From NCBI GenBank assembly GCA_012798155.1, contig JAAZNR010000288.1, positions 1 through 5,149 on the forward strand: a DNA stretch of 5,149 bases, written 5' to 3'. The first letter of the stretch is position 1; each line of letters begins with the position of its first letter. The notes below the pieces were generated by a model that saw nothing but the letters and a program-made list of their open reading frames with translations, was not told where the DNA came from and made no database searches. Shown here in pieces: positions 1-5,011 of this stretch. Source of the DNA: Thermogutta sp. (GTDB lineage Bacteria > Planctomycetota > Planctomycetia > Pirellulales > Thermoguttaceae). The position numbers and the translations under genes are program-made.

Positions 1-129
1 GGCGATTCCGAGACGCTCGCGGCGGCGGGCGAGAATCTCCGCCACGCGGAGTCGTTGACCGCGCAGCGCGTCGAGGATTTGCGAGGGAGACTCGTCGTGA
101 ACGGCGAGATTGGCCTGCGAATCATCCAT
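1..129 (-). CDS. Hypothetical protein, N-terminal fragment (runs off the window)
   Basis: This minus-strand reading frame starts at ATG 129-127 and stays open for 43 codons to the window edge, so only the N-terminus is visible. The start is supported by an AAGGA Shine-Dalgarno sequence (TCCTT on the plus strand, 138-142) placed 8 nt upstream. The peptide begins MDDSQANLAV and is acidic and probably disordered for about 15 residues. It then turns into an Arg/Leu-rich, probably helical stretch (residues 18-41, including LRGQRLRVAE and ARRRERL). There is no signal peptide or membrane segment, so a cytoplasmic protein is likely. I do not recognise the family. It lies 283 bp downstream of the esterase in the same direction; with a hairpin and an AT-rich dyad in between, it is probably transcribed separately. 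The plus-strand frame over the same bases has no ribosome binding site and is taken as a shadow. Confidence 0.55.
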   Translation of the reverse strand, partial: MDDSQANLAVHDESPSQILDALRGQRLRVAEILARRRERLGIA

Positions 130-137
130 GCCGGAAA

Positions 138-142
138 TCCTT
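138..142 (-). promoter_or_regulatory. Ribosome binding site of the partial minus-strand gene
   Basis: AAGGA on the minus strand lies 8 nt before ATG 129-127. It is the main reason for calling that short partial frame a real gene start. Confidence 0.5.
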
Positions 143-232
143 GTTCGCCGCCGGCGGAGCTGAAATCCGCAGCCGGCCCGACACCCCGTCCCGAGGCGGA
201 AACAAGTGCAGTGTGCGCGCGGAGAAACGGCC

Positions 233-296
233 GACCGGCAACCTATCGCCTTTGGCATGCTAATGCGAATGCCTATTAGGCTATAGGTCACCGGCC
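233..296. repeat. Nested imperfect inverted repeat in the intergenic region
   Basis: The outer arms 233-250 and 279-296 pair at 14 of 18 positions, with a perfect ACCTAT/ATAGGT core (241-246 with 283-288) and a GCC/GGC block (248-250 with 279-281). An inner perfect 5-bp stem GGCAT/ATGCC (254-258 with 269-273) closes a 10-nt loop. The middle is clearly AT-richer than its surroundings. A 10-bp direct repeat, CGGCCGACCG, overlaps the two ends (228-237 and 292-301). It could be a regulatory dyad for the minus-strand gene that starts 100-odd bases further on, a transcript-end structure for the esterase, or a relic of a small mobile element. There is no T-run for an intrinsic terminator on either strand. 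Confidence 0.5.
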
Positions 297-372
297 GACC
301 GACGTCAAATGATCTTGCGGCAAGCGGGAAGACTTGCGGCAAAGGCGGAGATTCTGGGTCCCGCGGGTCGTG

Positions 373-398
373 GGAGATACGCGGACCTCCGCCTCTCC
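373..398 (-). terminator. Terminator-like hairpin after the esterase
   Basis: A stem formed by GGAGA/TCTCC (373-377 with 394-398) and GCGGA/TCCGC (381-385 with 388-392) begins 14 nt past the esterase stop codon. The two stem blocks are separated by TAC on one side and C on the other. The 2-nt apical loop would have to open by at least one pair. No T-tract follows on the minus strand, so this is a candidate pause or 3'-end structure and not a textbook intrinsic terminator. Confidence 0.3.
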
Positions 399-412
399 GA
401 CTCCGCCACGAA

Positions 413-1978
413 TCACTTCGCGTCCGCCGTCAGGCCGGGGAAGTCGTCCGTGCGGAAGGGGCTAGCCGGAAGGCCGGCCTTGTTCCACAGATTGACCACC
501 GGATAATTCGCCCAACCGAAGCGGACGGCCGCCGGCTGGGGCACGGCGGGGCTGGAAACCACGACCGTGTCGCCCACGATCTCCGCCTCGGCGTTGACGA
601 AGTTCCGGTCTTCGCCGCAGATCGTAAAGCCGGTCAGCTTGTCACCGCGGCATTCCAAACCGCCGTCCACGTGGGTGAAGTGCAGGACGACTTTGCCGTC
701 GCGGACCTCCATGGAATCGTAGATCGGGCCGGAGTATTCGATCTGCTCTCCGTAGGCCAGGGCGCGGGCCGCGATCCCCAGGCGCTCCCCCACCGGCTGC
801 TTTTGCTTGGGGTGGATATCGTTCTCATCCCCGACGTCGGTGATGACCGCCATGGCCGTGTTGGGGCAATTCAGCATGGTCAGCAATTGGGCTTCGCGGA
901 GTTCGGCCCAGGCGCTTTCCATCGGTTCCGGCTGGATCTTCATGAAGGGGGCCAGTTGCACGAAGAGGAAGGGGAACTCGCCCTCGTTCCAGACCTCGCG
1001 CCAAGACTCGATCATGGCCGGGAACAGCGTGCGGTATTGATAGGCCCGCCCGGCGTTGGATTCCCCTTGATACCAGATCGCGCCGCGGAAGGCGTAAGGC
1101 ACGAGGGGCGCGATCATGCCGTTGTACAGGCCCGCCGGACTGTGCGAGTGCTCGGGACCCATGGGCGGATTGGGCGGCCGCTTGTTGAACTGCTCGCCGC
1201 GTTGGCGGGCGGCGCGGGCCTCCTCCCGGTACGCCTGGAGCGCCGCTTCATGCTTCTTTAGGTTCTCCGGGTACTGTTCCAATGCCTGCCGGTAGCGGTC
1301 CACGATCGGCTGCAATTCCGGCATGCAGGTCAGCTTGGCCCAACTGGTCCAGGCCTCGGCCGGGGTGCCGCCGTACGACGTGTTGATCAGCCCCACCGGC
1401 ACGTTGAGATGCCTTTGCAGGTATCGGCCGAAGAAGTAACCCACGGCGGAGAAGCCGGGCACGGTTTCCGGGCCGCACACGGCCCAGGCGGCGTCCACGT
1501 CGGCATGCGGTTCGGGCTTGGCCTGCCGCGGTACCGTGAACAGCCGGATCATGGGGTTGGCCGAGGAAGCGATTTCCTGCTCGGCGTTAGCGGAAGCGGC
1601 GACCGACCACTGCATGTTCGATTGCCCGCTGCAAATCCACACCTCGCCGATCATGACGTCCGCCAGCACGATGCGGTTCTTGCCCGCGATGACCATTTCG
1701 TACGGTCCGCCCGCCGGCACGGGGGCCAGCTTGACCCTCCATTTCCCGTCATCTCCGGCGACTGTGGAGGCCTTTTGCTCGCCGAGCGTGACGACGACCT
1801 CCTCGCCCGGATCCGCCGTGCCCCAGACGGGGATGTCGGCCCGCTGTTGCAGGACCGCATGATCGGTGAAGAGCGCGACGGGCTTGACGTCGGCCCGCGC
1901 GAGCAGCGGCAAGCTCACAAGGACGGTCGTCAGGCACGCCAGGCCGAGCCGCCGCATCCGGAATGGTAACGCTCTCAT
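413..1978 (-). CDS. Exported sialate O-acetylesterase-like SGNH/SASA-family carbohydrate esterase
   Basis: Predicted to remove O-acetyl groups from sialic acid or other acetylated sugars outside the cytoplasm. The 521-residue product has a Sec signal peptide (residues 1-29: basic RMRR, hydrophobic core, probable cleavage after ARA). A beta-sandwich-like region follows (about 30-108, from VLQQRADIPVWG), then the esterase core with the nucleophile motif SGQSNMQ (Ser120), the family block YQGESN (303-308) and a DIHP catalytic Asp/His motif (Asp387, His389). Residues about 221-274 form a charged, probably helical insert ending in a Pro-rich stretch. A C-terminal beta domain covers about 412-514. 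All expected catalytic motifs are present and the length is normal for bacterial members. ATG 1978-1976 is chosen because two overlapping AGGAGG sites sit 5 and 8 nt upstream and the signal peptide starts there; a start 18 codons earlier (2032) would bury the signal. Transcribed divergently from the oxidoreductase. The exact substrate cannot be read from sequence; many family members act on xylan or pectin-type acetyl groups. Confidence 0.92.
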   Translation of the reverse strand: MRALPFRMRRLGLACLTTVLVSLPLLARADVKPVALFTDHAVLQQRADIPVWGTADPGEEVVVTLGEQKASTVAGDDGKWRVKLAPVPAGGPYEMVIAGKNRIVLADVMIGEVWICSGQSNMQWSVAASANAEQEIASSANPMIRLFTVPRQAKPEPHADVDAAWAVCGPETVPGFSAVGYFFGRYLQRHLNVPVGLINTSYGGTPAEAWTSWAKLTCMPELQPIVDRYRQALEQYPENLKKHEAALQAYREEARAARQRGEQFNKRPPNPPMGPEHSHSPAGLYNGMIAPLVPYAFRGAIWYQGESNAGRAYQYRTLFPAMIESWREVWNEGEFPFLFVQLAPFMKIQPEPMESAWAELREAQLLTMLNCPNTAMAVITDVGDENDIHPKQKQPVGERLGIAARALAYGEQIEYSGPIYDSMEVRDGKVVLHFTHVDGGLECRGDKLTGFTICGEDRNFVNAEAEIVGDTVVVSSPAVPQPAAVRFGWANYPVVNLWNKAGLPASPFRTDDFPGLTADAK

Positions 1979-1983
1979 AAACT

Positions 1984-1992
1984 CCTCCTCCT
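1984..1992 (-). promoter_or_regulatory. Strong ribosome binding site of the esterase
   Basis: On the minus strand AGGAGGAGG precedes ATG 1978-1976 and offers two overlapping perfect AGGAGG sites (spacings 5 and 8 nt). This fixes the start codon internal to the longest open frame. Confidence 0.8.
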
Positions 1993-2132
1993 CTCGACGA
2001 ATGGGGTACCAGGGTGCAAATCTTGCCCCCACGCGGGGCGACGGTTATTCTGGAGCTTTCGGAGGCGGAGTGCAAGGACGGTCCGCCGCTGAAAAAACGG
2101 CTGTCGATTCGTGCCCGAGGAGTGCCTAGCAA

Positions 2133-2138
2133 AGGGGG
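2133..2138 (+). promoter_or_regulatory. Ribosome binding site of the oxidoreductase
   Basis: AGGGGG lies 8 nt before ATG 2147 and supports that start over the in-frame GTG at 2111, which would place 12 extra residues ahead of the Tat signal. Confidence 0.6.
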
Positions 2139-2146
2139 AACGCCTG

Positions 2147-3622
2147 ATGACGTCGCACACTACCGATCGTCGAGATTTTTTGCGGCTCTCCGCCGCCCTG
2201 GCTTTGCCGTCGCTGATTCCCGGTTCGGCCCTGGGGTTGGCGGGGCTTTCGGCTCCCAGCGAGCGGGTCACGATGGGGCTGGTGGGTTGCGGCGGGCACG
2301 GGGTGGGCTGGAACCTGCCCCAGGTCTTCCGGCACGCCGACGCCCAGGTGATCGCGGTCTGCGACGTGGACGCCCAGCATTTGGCAGCCGCCAAGGAGCG
2401 CGTCGATCAAAACTACGGTCCCAAAGTCGATCAAAACTACGGTCCCAAATTGGGCGATGCCTACCGCGGCTGCGCGGCCTACGGCGACTTCCGCGAGCTG
2501 ATCAACCGCGAGGACCTGGACGCCCTGATGAATTGCACGCCCGACCACTGGCACGTCTTGCCGGCCTTGATGGCGTTGGAGGCGGGCAAGGATGTGATTT
2601 GCGAAAAGCCCCTGACCCTCTTCGTGGAAGAAGGCCGCGTCCTGGCCGACAGCGTGGAACGGCACAAGGCCGTCTTTCAGACCGCGTCCGAGAACCGCTC
2701 CATCGACGTGTATATTCGCTTGATTTCGCTGGTTCGGGCGGGAGTGATCGGCAAGCTGCGGCACGTGGAAGTGCGTTTGCCGATGGGCAATACCAACCAG
2801 CGCGTGACGGGCGACGCCAAGGATGCGTTCGGCAAGGATGCCGTCGAGGAGCCGCCGCCCCACCTGAACTACGAGATGTGGCTGGGCCAGGCCCCCTGGA
2901 TGCCCTACATACCGGCCCGATTGCACGGCAACTTCCGCTGGAATCTGGCCTTCTCGGGCGGCGTGCTCACCGACTGGGGGGCGCACATGATCGACCTGGC
3001 CCAGTGGGGGCACGATACCGAACGGTCGGGGCCGGTGACCGTGGAAGGCAAGGGCGACCTTCCGCCCCCGGACGCCGTCTACAATGCCGCTCCCACCTTC
3101 GACCTGCATTACGAATACGCCGACGGCGTGACGATGCGCGTTTCGGCAGGGCAAGGCGACCTGGAGACCGGCAAGAGCTACGATATTCCGATCGTGGGAC
3201 GGACCCCTTCGCCCGGCATCCGCTTCGAAGGCTCCGACGGCTGGATCGAGTCGCACGCTTGGCGGGGCTCGCTGAAGGCCTCTCGCCGCGAGATGCTGGA
3301 CGTGGAGGTCGATCCGGCCGCGGTGGGCGTCTTCGTCCCCGGCGAGGTCGTCAAGCGGGAGGCGGGCGGATTGGGCGGCGAGCACCGCAATTTTCTCGAT
3401 TGCGTCAAGTCGCGGCAGCCTTGCTACGCCCCGGCCGAGGTCGGCCATCGCACCGTCACCGTGGCGCACATCGGGAATATCGCGATGATGCTGGGCCGCA
3501 AACTGCGTTGGAATCCCGACGCGGAACGCTTTGTGGACGACGCGGAAGCCGATGCCCGGCTGACCCGTGCCCAACGCGAACCGTGGACCATGAAAAACGT
3601 GAAGTCCTGGCTCCAAGGCTGA
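2147..3622 (+). CDS. Tat-exported Gfo/Idh/MocA-family oxidoreductase
   Basis: NAD(P)-dependent sugar or polyol dehydrogenase of the glucose-fructose oxidoreductase family. The 491-residue product starts with a twin-arginine signal, TDRRDFLR (Arg8-Arg9), then a hydrophobic stretch to about residue 36, so it is probably exported folded with its cofactor bound. The Rossmann domain begins near residue 41 with GxGxxG (Gly47, Gly49, Gly52) and the second-strand acid CDVD (72-75). The signature EKP at 153-155 supplies the family lysine (Lys154). The C-terminal alpha/beta domain contains TDWGAHMID (275-283), with the conserved Asp276 and His280. ATG 2147 is chosen for its ribosome binding site and position ahead of the Tat motif. 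Unusually, residues 86-93 and 94-101 are an exact duplicate (VDQNYGPK) encoded by identical 24-bp repeats, in the segment after the second Rossmann strand; the frame is intact. Such Tat-linked members are abundant in planctomycetes. Pairing with a DUF1080 gene suggests oxidation at C3 of glycosides, which is inference. Confidence 0.92.
   Translation: MTSHTTDRRDFLRLSAALALPSLIPGSALGLAGLSAPSERVTMGLVGCGGHGVGWNLPQVFRHADAQVIAVCDVDAQHLAAAKERVDQNYGPKVDQNYGPKLGDAYRGCAAYGDFRELINREDLDALMNCTPDHWHVLPALMALEAGKDVICEKPLTLFVEEGRVLADSVERHKAVFQTASENRSIDVYIRLISLVRAGVIGKLRHVEVRLPMGNTNQRVTGDAKDAFGKDAVEEPPPHLNYEMWLGQAPWMPYIPARLHGNFRWNLAFSGGVLTDWGAHMIDLAQWGHDTERSGPVTVEGKGDLPPPDAVYNAAPTFDLHYEYADGVTMRVSAGQGDLETGKSYDIPIVGRTPSPGIRFEGSDGWIESHAWRGSLKASRREMLDVEVDPAAVGVFVPGEVVKREAGGLGGEHRNFLDCVKSRQPCYAPAEVGHRTVTVAHIGNIAMMLGRKLRWNPDAERFVDDAEADARLTRAQREPWTMKNVKSWLQG
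2402..2449 (+). repeat. Perfect 24-bp in-frame tandem duplication inside the oxidoreductase gene
   Basis: Positions 2402-2425 and 2426-2449 are identical and directly adjacent. Each copy encodes VDQNYGPK. Because the unit is eight codons, the reading frame is preserved. Complete identity, including third codon positions, points to a recent slippage or unequal-crossover event, not an old structural repeat. Confidence 0.95.
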
Positions 3623-3632
3623 CGGGGGGATT

Positions 3633-3662
3633 GGCCGACCGGGGGGCCGTCGCGAGACCCCC
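3633..3662 (+). terminator. Weak hairpin after the oxidoreductase
   Basis: A G-run (3641-3646) can pair with CCCCC (3658-3662) across a loop of 11-12 nt, starting under 20 nt after the stop. A copy of GGCCGACCG (3633-3641) leads into it. No T-tract follows, so this is only a possible 3'-end structure. Confidence 0.2.
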
Positions 3663-3768
3663 TCGCCGATTCGCGCCCGCGCGGTCGGGGGAGGCGCCTA
3701 GGCCGCAAGCCCTGCAATATCGGGTTTGCCTCGCCGACTCGCGGCAGCGCGATCGTGGGAAGCGGAAG

Positions 3769-3806
3769 CGGCAGGCGGCCGGTCCGCGCCCTCTCGCAGC
3801 CTGCCG
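3769..3806 (+). terminator. Stem-loop in the gap, possible transcript end
   Basis: CGGCAGGC (3769-3776) pairs perfectly with GCCTGCCG (3799-3806), an 8-bp stem over a 22-nt GC-rich loop. No T-tract follows. Between the oxidoreductase stop and the repeat array at 3833 I see no gene and nothing else clear. Confidence 0.25.
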
Positions 3807-3863
3807 TTCGTTGGTCGCGATCCGCGTAGTGTTTTCTAGCCGTGGGAGGATACTTTTTTCTAC

Positions 3864-4028
3864 TGGACTTTTGCAAACTGCTCCCCTCTCCCTCTGGGAG
3901 ATGGCCAGCGGGTGAGGGGTTGGTGAAGTTGGGCAATCACGGCAAGCCGTTTTCGCGGCTAATTGCCCTCACCATAACCCTCTTCCAAGGCGGACGAGAA
4001 CTTGTCACCACAATTTGCAAAAGTCCAG
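3864..4028. mobile_element. MITE/REP-like hairpin element, non-coding
   Basis: The ends carry a perfect 14-bp terminal inverted repeat, TGGACTTTTGCAAA (3864-3877) against TTTGCAAAAGTCCA (4014-4027). The 7-bp sequence TTTCTAC flanks it directly on both sides (3857-3863 and 4029-4035) and looks like a target-site duplication. Inside, further complementary blocks make the whole a long imperfect hairpin: GGTGAGGG with CCCTCACC (3911-3918, 3966-3973), GGGCAAT with ATTGCCC (3931-3937, 3962-3968) and AGCCG with CGGCT (3945-3949, 3956-3960). A local TCTCCC/GGGAGA hairpin lies at 3887-3901. The CCCTCTCCC and GGTGAGGG blocks resemble a REP-type intergenic sequence common in many bacteria. It has no coding capacity, so mobilisation in trans would be needed. 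Confidence 0.65.
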
Positions 4029-4084
4029 TTTCTACCTGTGGGAGGACGTGTTTTCTACTGTAAGAGGCCGCGTTTTCTATCTGC

Positions 4085-4090
4085 GGGAGG
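4085..4090 (+). promoter_or_regulatory. Ribosome binding site of the DUF1080 gene, part of the upstream repeat array
   Basis: GGGAGG lies 7 nt before ATG 4098 and belongs to the last unit of the tandem array. It fixes the start: the frame is open further upstream (to a TTG at 4002), but that stretch lies in the hairpin element and the array and would displace the signal peptide. Confidence 0.75.
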
Positions 4091-4097
4091 ACATCTG

Positions 4098-4775
4098 ATG
4101 ACACGCACGCTTGGGGTGTTGGCAGCTTGGATGGTCGTGTTGTCGCCGGCGACGTGGCGGAACGTTTCCGCCACGGAAGCCTGTTTGACGCCGGAGGAAA
4201 AGGAGCAAGGCTTCGTCTGCTTGTTCGACGGCGCCTCGCTCGATCAATGGCAGGGCGACACCAAGGGGTATGTGATCGAGGACGGCGTCCTGGTCTGCAA
4301 GCCGGGCGGCAACCTCTACACCAAGAGCGAATACGGCGACTTCGTCTTCCGCTTCGAATTCAAGCTCGCGCCCAACGCCAACAACGGCGTGGGAATCCGC
4401 ACGCCGATGGGCTGCGACGCCGCCTATTGCGGGATGGAAATCCAGATTCTGGACGATACGGGCGAAAATTACCGCGATAAGCTCCAGCCCTATCAGTACC
4501 ACGGCTCGATCTACGGCGTGGTGCCGGCCAAGCGCGGACATCTCAAGCCCGTCGGTGAGTGGAATTCGGAGGAGATCTTCTGTCAGGGCCGTCACGTCCG
4601 CGTCACCCTGAACGGCACCGTCATCGTGGATGCCGATCTGGACAAGGTCGAACCGATGGACCATCGGGACCACCCGGGGCTGGCGAGGGAAAGCGGGTAC
4701 ATCGGCTTCCTGGGCCACGGCACACGGGTCGAATTCCGCAAGATTCGCATCAAGGATTTATCCGCGAAAAAGTGA
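4098..4775 (+). CDS. Secreted DUF1080 protein, 3-keto-disaccharide hydrolase-like
   Basis: A 225-residue protein of the DUF1080 family (named 3-keto-disaccharide hydrolase), a concanavalin-like beta-sandwich. Characterised relatives cleave 3-keto-glycosides made by sugar oxidoreductases. A Sec-type signal peptide covers about residues 1-25 (MTRTLG, then a hydrophobic core; cleavage probably after VSA or TEA). There is no convincing lipobox although Cys29 follows closely. Family features in order: GFVCLFDG (38-45), [17 protein letters not shown] (74-90), NNGVGIRTP (95-103), MEIQILDD (113-120), HGSIYG (135-140), GEWN (153-156), NGTVIVD (172-178) and a final strand pair around GYIGFLGHG (200-208). 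The length is that of a complete single-domain member. The gene lies 475 bp after the oxidoreductase in the same direction, with repeats in between, so co-transcription is uncertain. The last residues (DLSAKK) and the stop lie in the first unit of a 27-bp tandem array. Family call is secure; substrate is inferred. Confidence 0.9.
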   Translation: MTRTLGVLAAWMVVLSPATWRNVSATEACLTPEEKEQGFVCLFDGASLDQWQGDTKGYVIEDGVLVCKPGGNLYTKSEYGDFVFRFEFKLAPNANNGVGIRTPMGCDAAYCGMEIQILDDTGENYRDKLQPYQYHGSIYGVVPAKRGHLKPVGEWNSEEIFCQGRHVRVTLNGTVIVDADLDKVEPMDHRDHPGLARESGYIGFLGHGTRVEFRKIRIKDLSAKK

Positions 4776-4903
4776 CCCGCGGATTTGTCGGGCAAGAACT
4801 GAGCAGCGAATTTGTCCGGCAAAAACTGACCAGGGGATTTGTCCGACAAGAAGGGACCAGCGGATTTATCCGGGAAGGAGTGACCCGAGAAGACGTGACC
4901 CGG
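4754..4903 (+). repeat. 27-bp tandem repeat array overlapping the 3' end of the DUF1080 gene
   Basis: Five adjacent units of exactly 27 bp lie at 4754-4780, 4781-4807, 4808-4834, 4835-4861 and 4862-4888, followed by a partial sixth (4889-4903). All start GGATTT or GAATTT, continue with TATCC or GTC-type sequence and a purine-rich centre, and four of five contain TGA-type GTGACC/CTGACC blocks near the end. The first unit contains the last codons and stop of the DUF1080 gene. In that frame most later units again read DLSxK followed by a stop, so the array looks like repeated copying of the gene's own 3' terminus. Units have diverged by several bases each. There are no spacers, so it is not a CRISPR array. 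Confidence 0.9.
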
Positions 4904-4999
4904 GTCAAGCGGCGAGCGTGATCCGTTGAGGCCAAGGGGCCCGCCGGGGTCTGGGACCGGATGCGGCATCAGCAGCCGGGGGGGTCTGTTTGCCACCGG

Positions 5000-5005
5000 G
5001 GAGGG
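5000..5005 (+). promoter_or_regulatory. Ribosome binding site deciding a TTG start for the ROK gene
   Basis: GGAGGG lies 6 nt before TTG 5012. The alternative in-frame ATG at 4961 has no comparable site and would add 17 residues of low-complexity sequence before the conserved domain start. Confidence 0.5.
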
Positions 5006-5011
5006 AAGGGC

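Larger units (their letters stand above)
1979..2146. promoter_or_regulatory. Divergent promoter region between esterase and oxidoreductase
   Basis: This 168-bp spacer separates two divergently transcribed genes and must hold, or share, their promoters. On the plus strand, TTGCCC (2023-2028) and TATTCT (2046-2051) are spaced by 17 bp and each match the sigma70 consensus at 4 of 6 positions, which would give a leader of roughly 90 nt for the oxidoreductase. A GCCCC/GGGGC hairpin (2025-2029 with 2035-2039) lies between these boxes and could be an operator or part of the esterase leader. No minus-strand promoter stands out. The region role is secure; the boxes are weak. Confidence 0.4.
3833..4097 (+). 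repeat. Tandem array of 22-24 bp units with SD-like cores, interrupted by an inserted element
   Basis: Units start with TTTCTA at 3833, 3857/4029, 4052 and 4074, at a spacing of 24, 23 and 22 bp once the insertion is removed. Three of the four carry a G-rich core (GTGGGAGGA at 3842-3850, GTGGGAGGA at 4038-4046, GCGGGAGGA at 4083-4091). The third unit (4052-4073) is degenerate, with GTAAGAGG. The last unit supplies the ribosome binding site of the DUF1080 gene. The second unit is split by the hairpin element at 3864-4028: its start is left at 3857-3863 and the complete unit resumes at 4029. The array therefore forms the 5' region of that gene and predates the insertion. Confidence 0.7.

Noticed and set aside
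671..1261. A 196-codon plus-strand open frame antisense to the esterase
   Set aside because: It lies wholly within a gene with clear family motifs on the other strand and has no domain of its own.
2126..3616. A 496-codon minus-strand open frame antisense to the oxidoreductase
   Set aside because: It mirrors the real gene almost end to end, has no ribosome binding site or family motif, and is the usual antisense shadow of a GC-rich gene.
2014..3915. A 633-codon plus-strand open frame over the oxidoreductase and the following gap
   Set aside because: It is a shadow of the oxidoreductase in another frame: low-complexity Arg/Gly/Pro-rich translation, no recognisable domain, and it runs through the repeat region. 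High GC leaves stops rare in off-frames.
3842..4063. A 73-codon plus-strand frame over the hairpin element
   Set aside because: It starts in one repeat unit and ends in another, crossing a palindromic non-coding element, with no protein-like composition.
4754..4903. CRISPR array
   Set aside because: The 27-bp units are directly adjacent with no spacers and differ from one another; there are no cas genes in view.
4559..4921. Plus-strand frame encoding 9-residue repeats ([13 protein letters not shown]) across the 27-bp array
   Set aside because: The repeats are open in several frames on both strands simply because the unit is 27 bp. The frame begins inside the DUF1080 gene without its own ribosome binding site.
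4592..4996. Minus-strand frame with DKSAGxFLP-type repeats across the 27-bp array
   Set aside because: It is the antisense reading of the same array, running into the DUF1080 gene, with no supporting start signal or known domain.
4961..5011. ATG 4961 as the ROK gene start
   Set aside because: It is in frame, but it lacks a good ribosome binding site and would add a Gly-rich tail ahead of a domain that normally begins within a few residues of the start.
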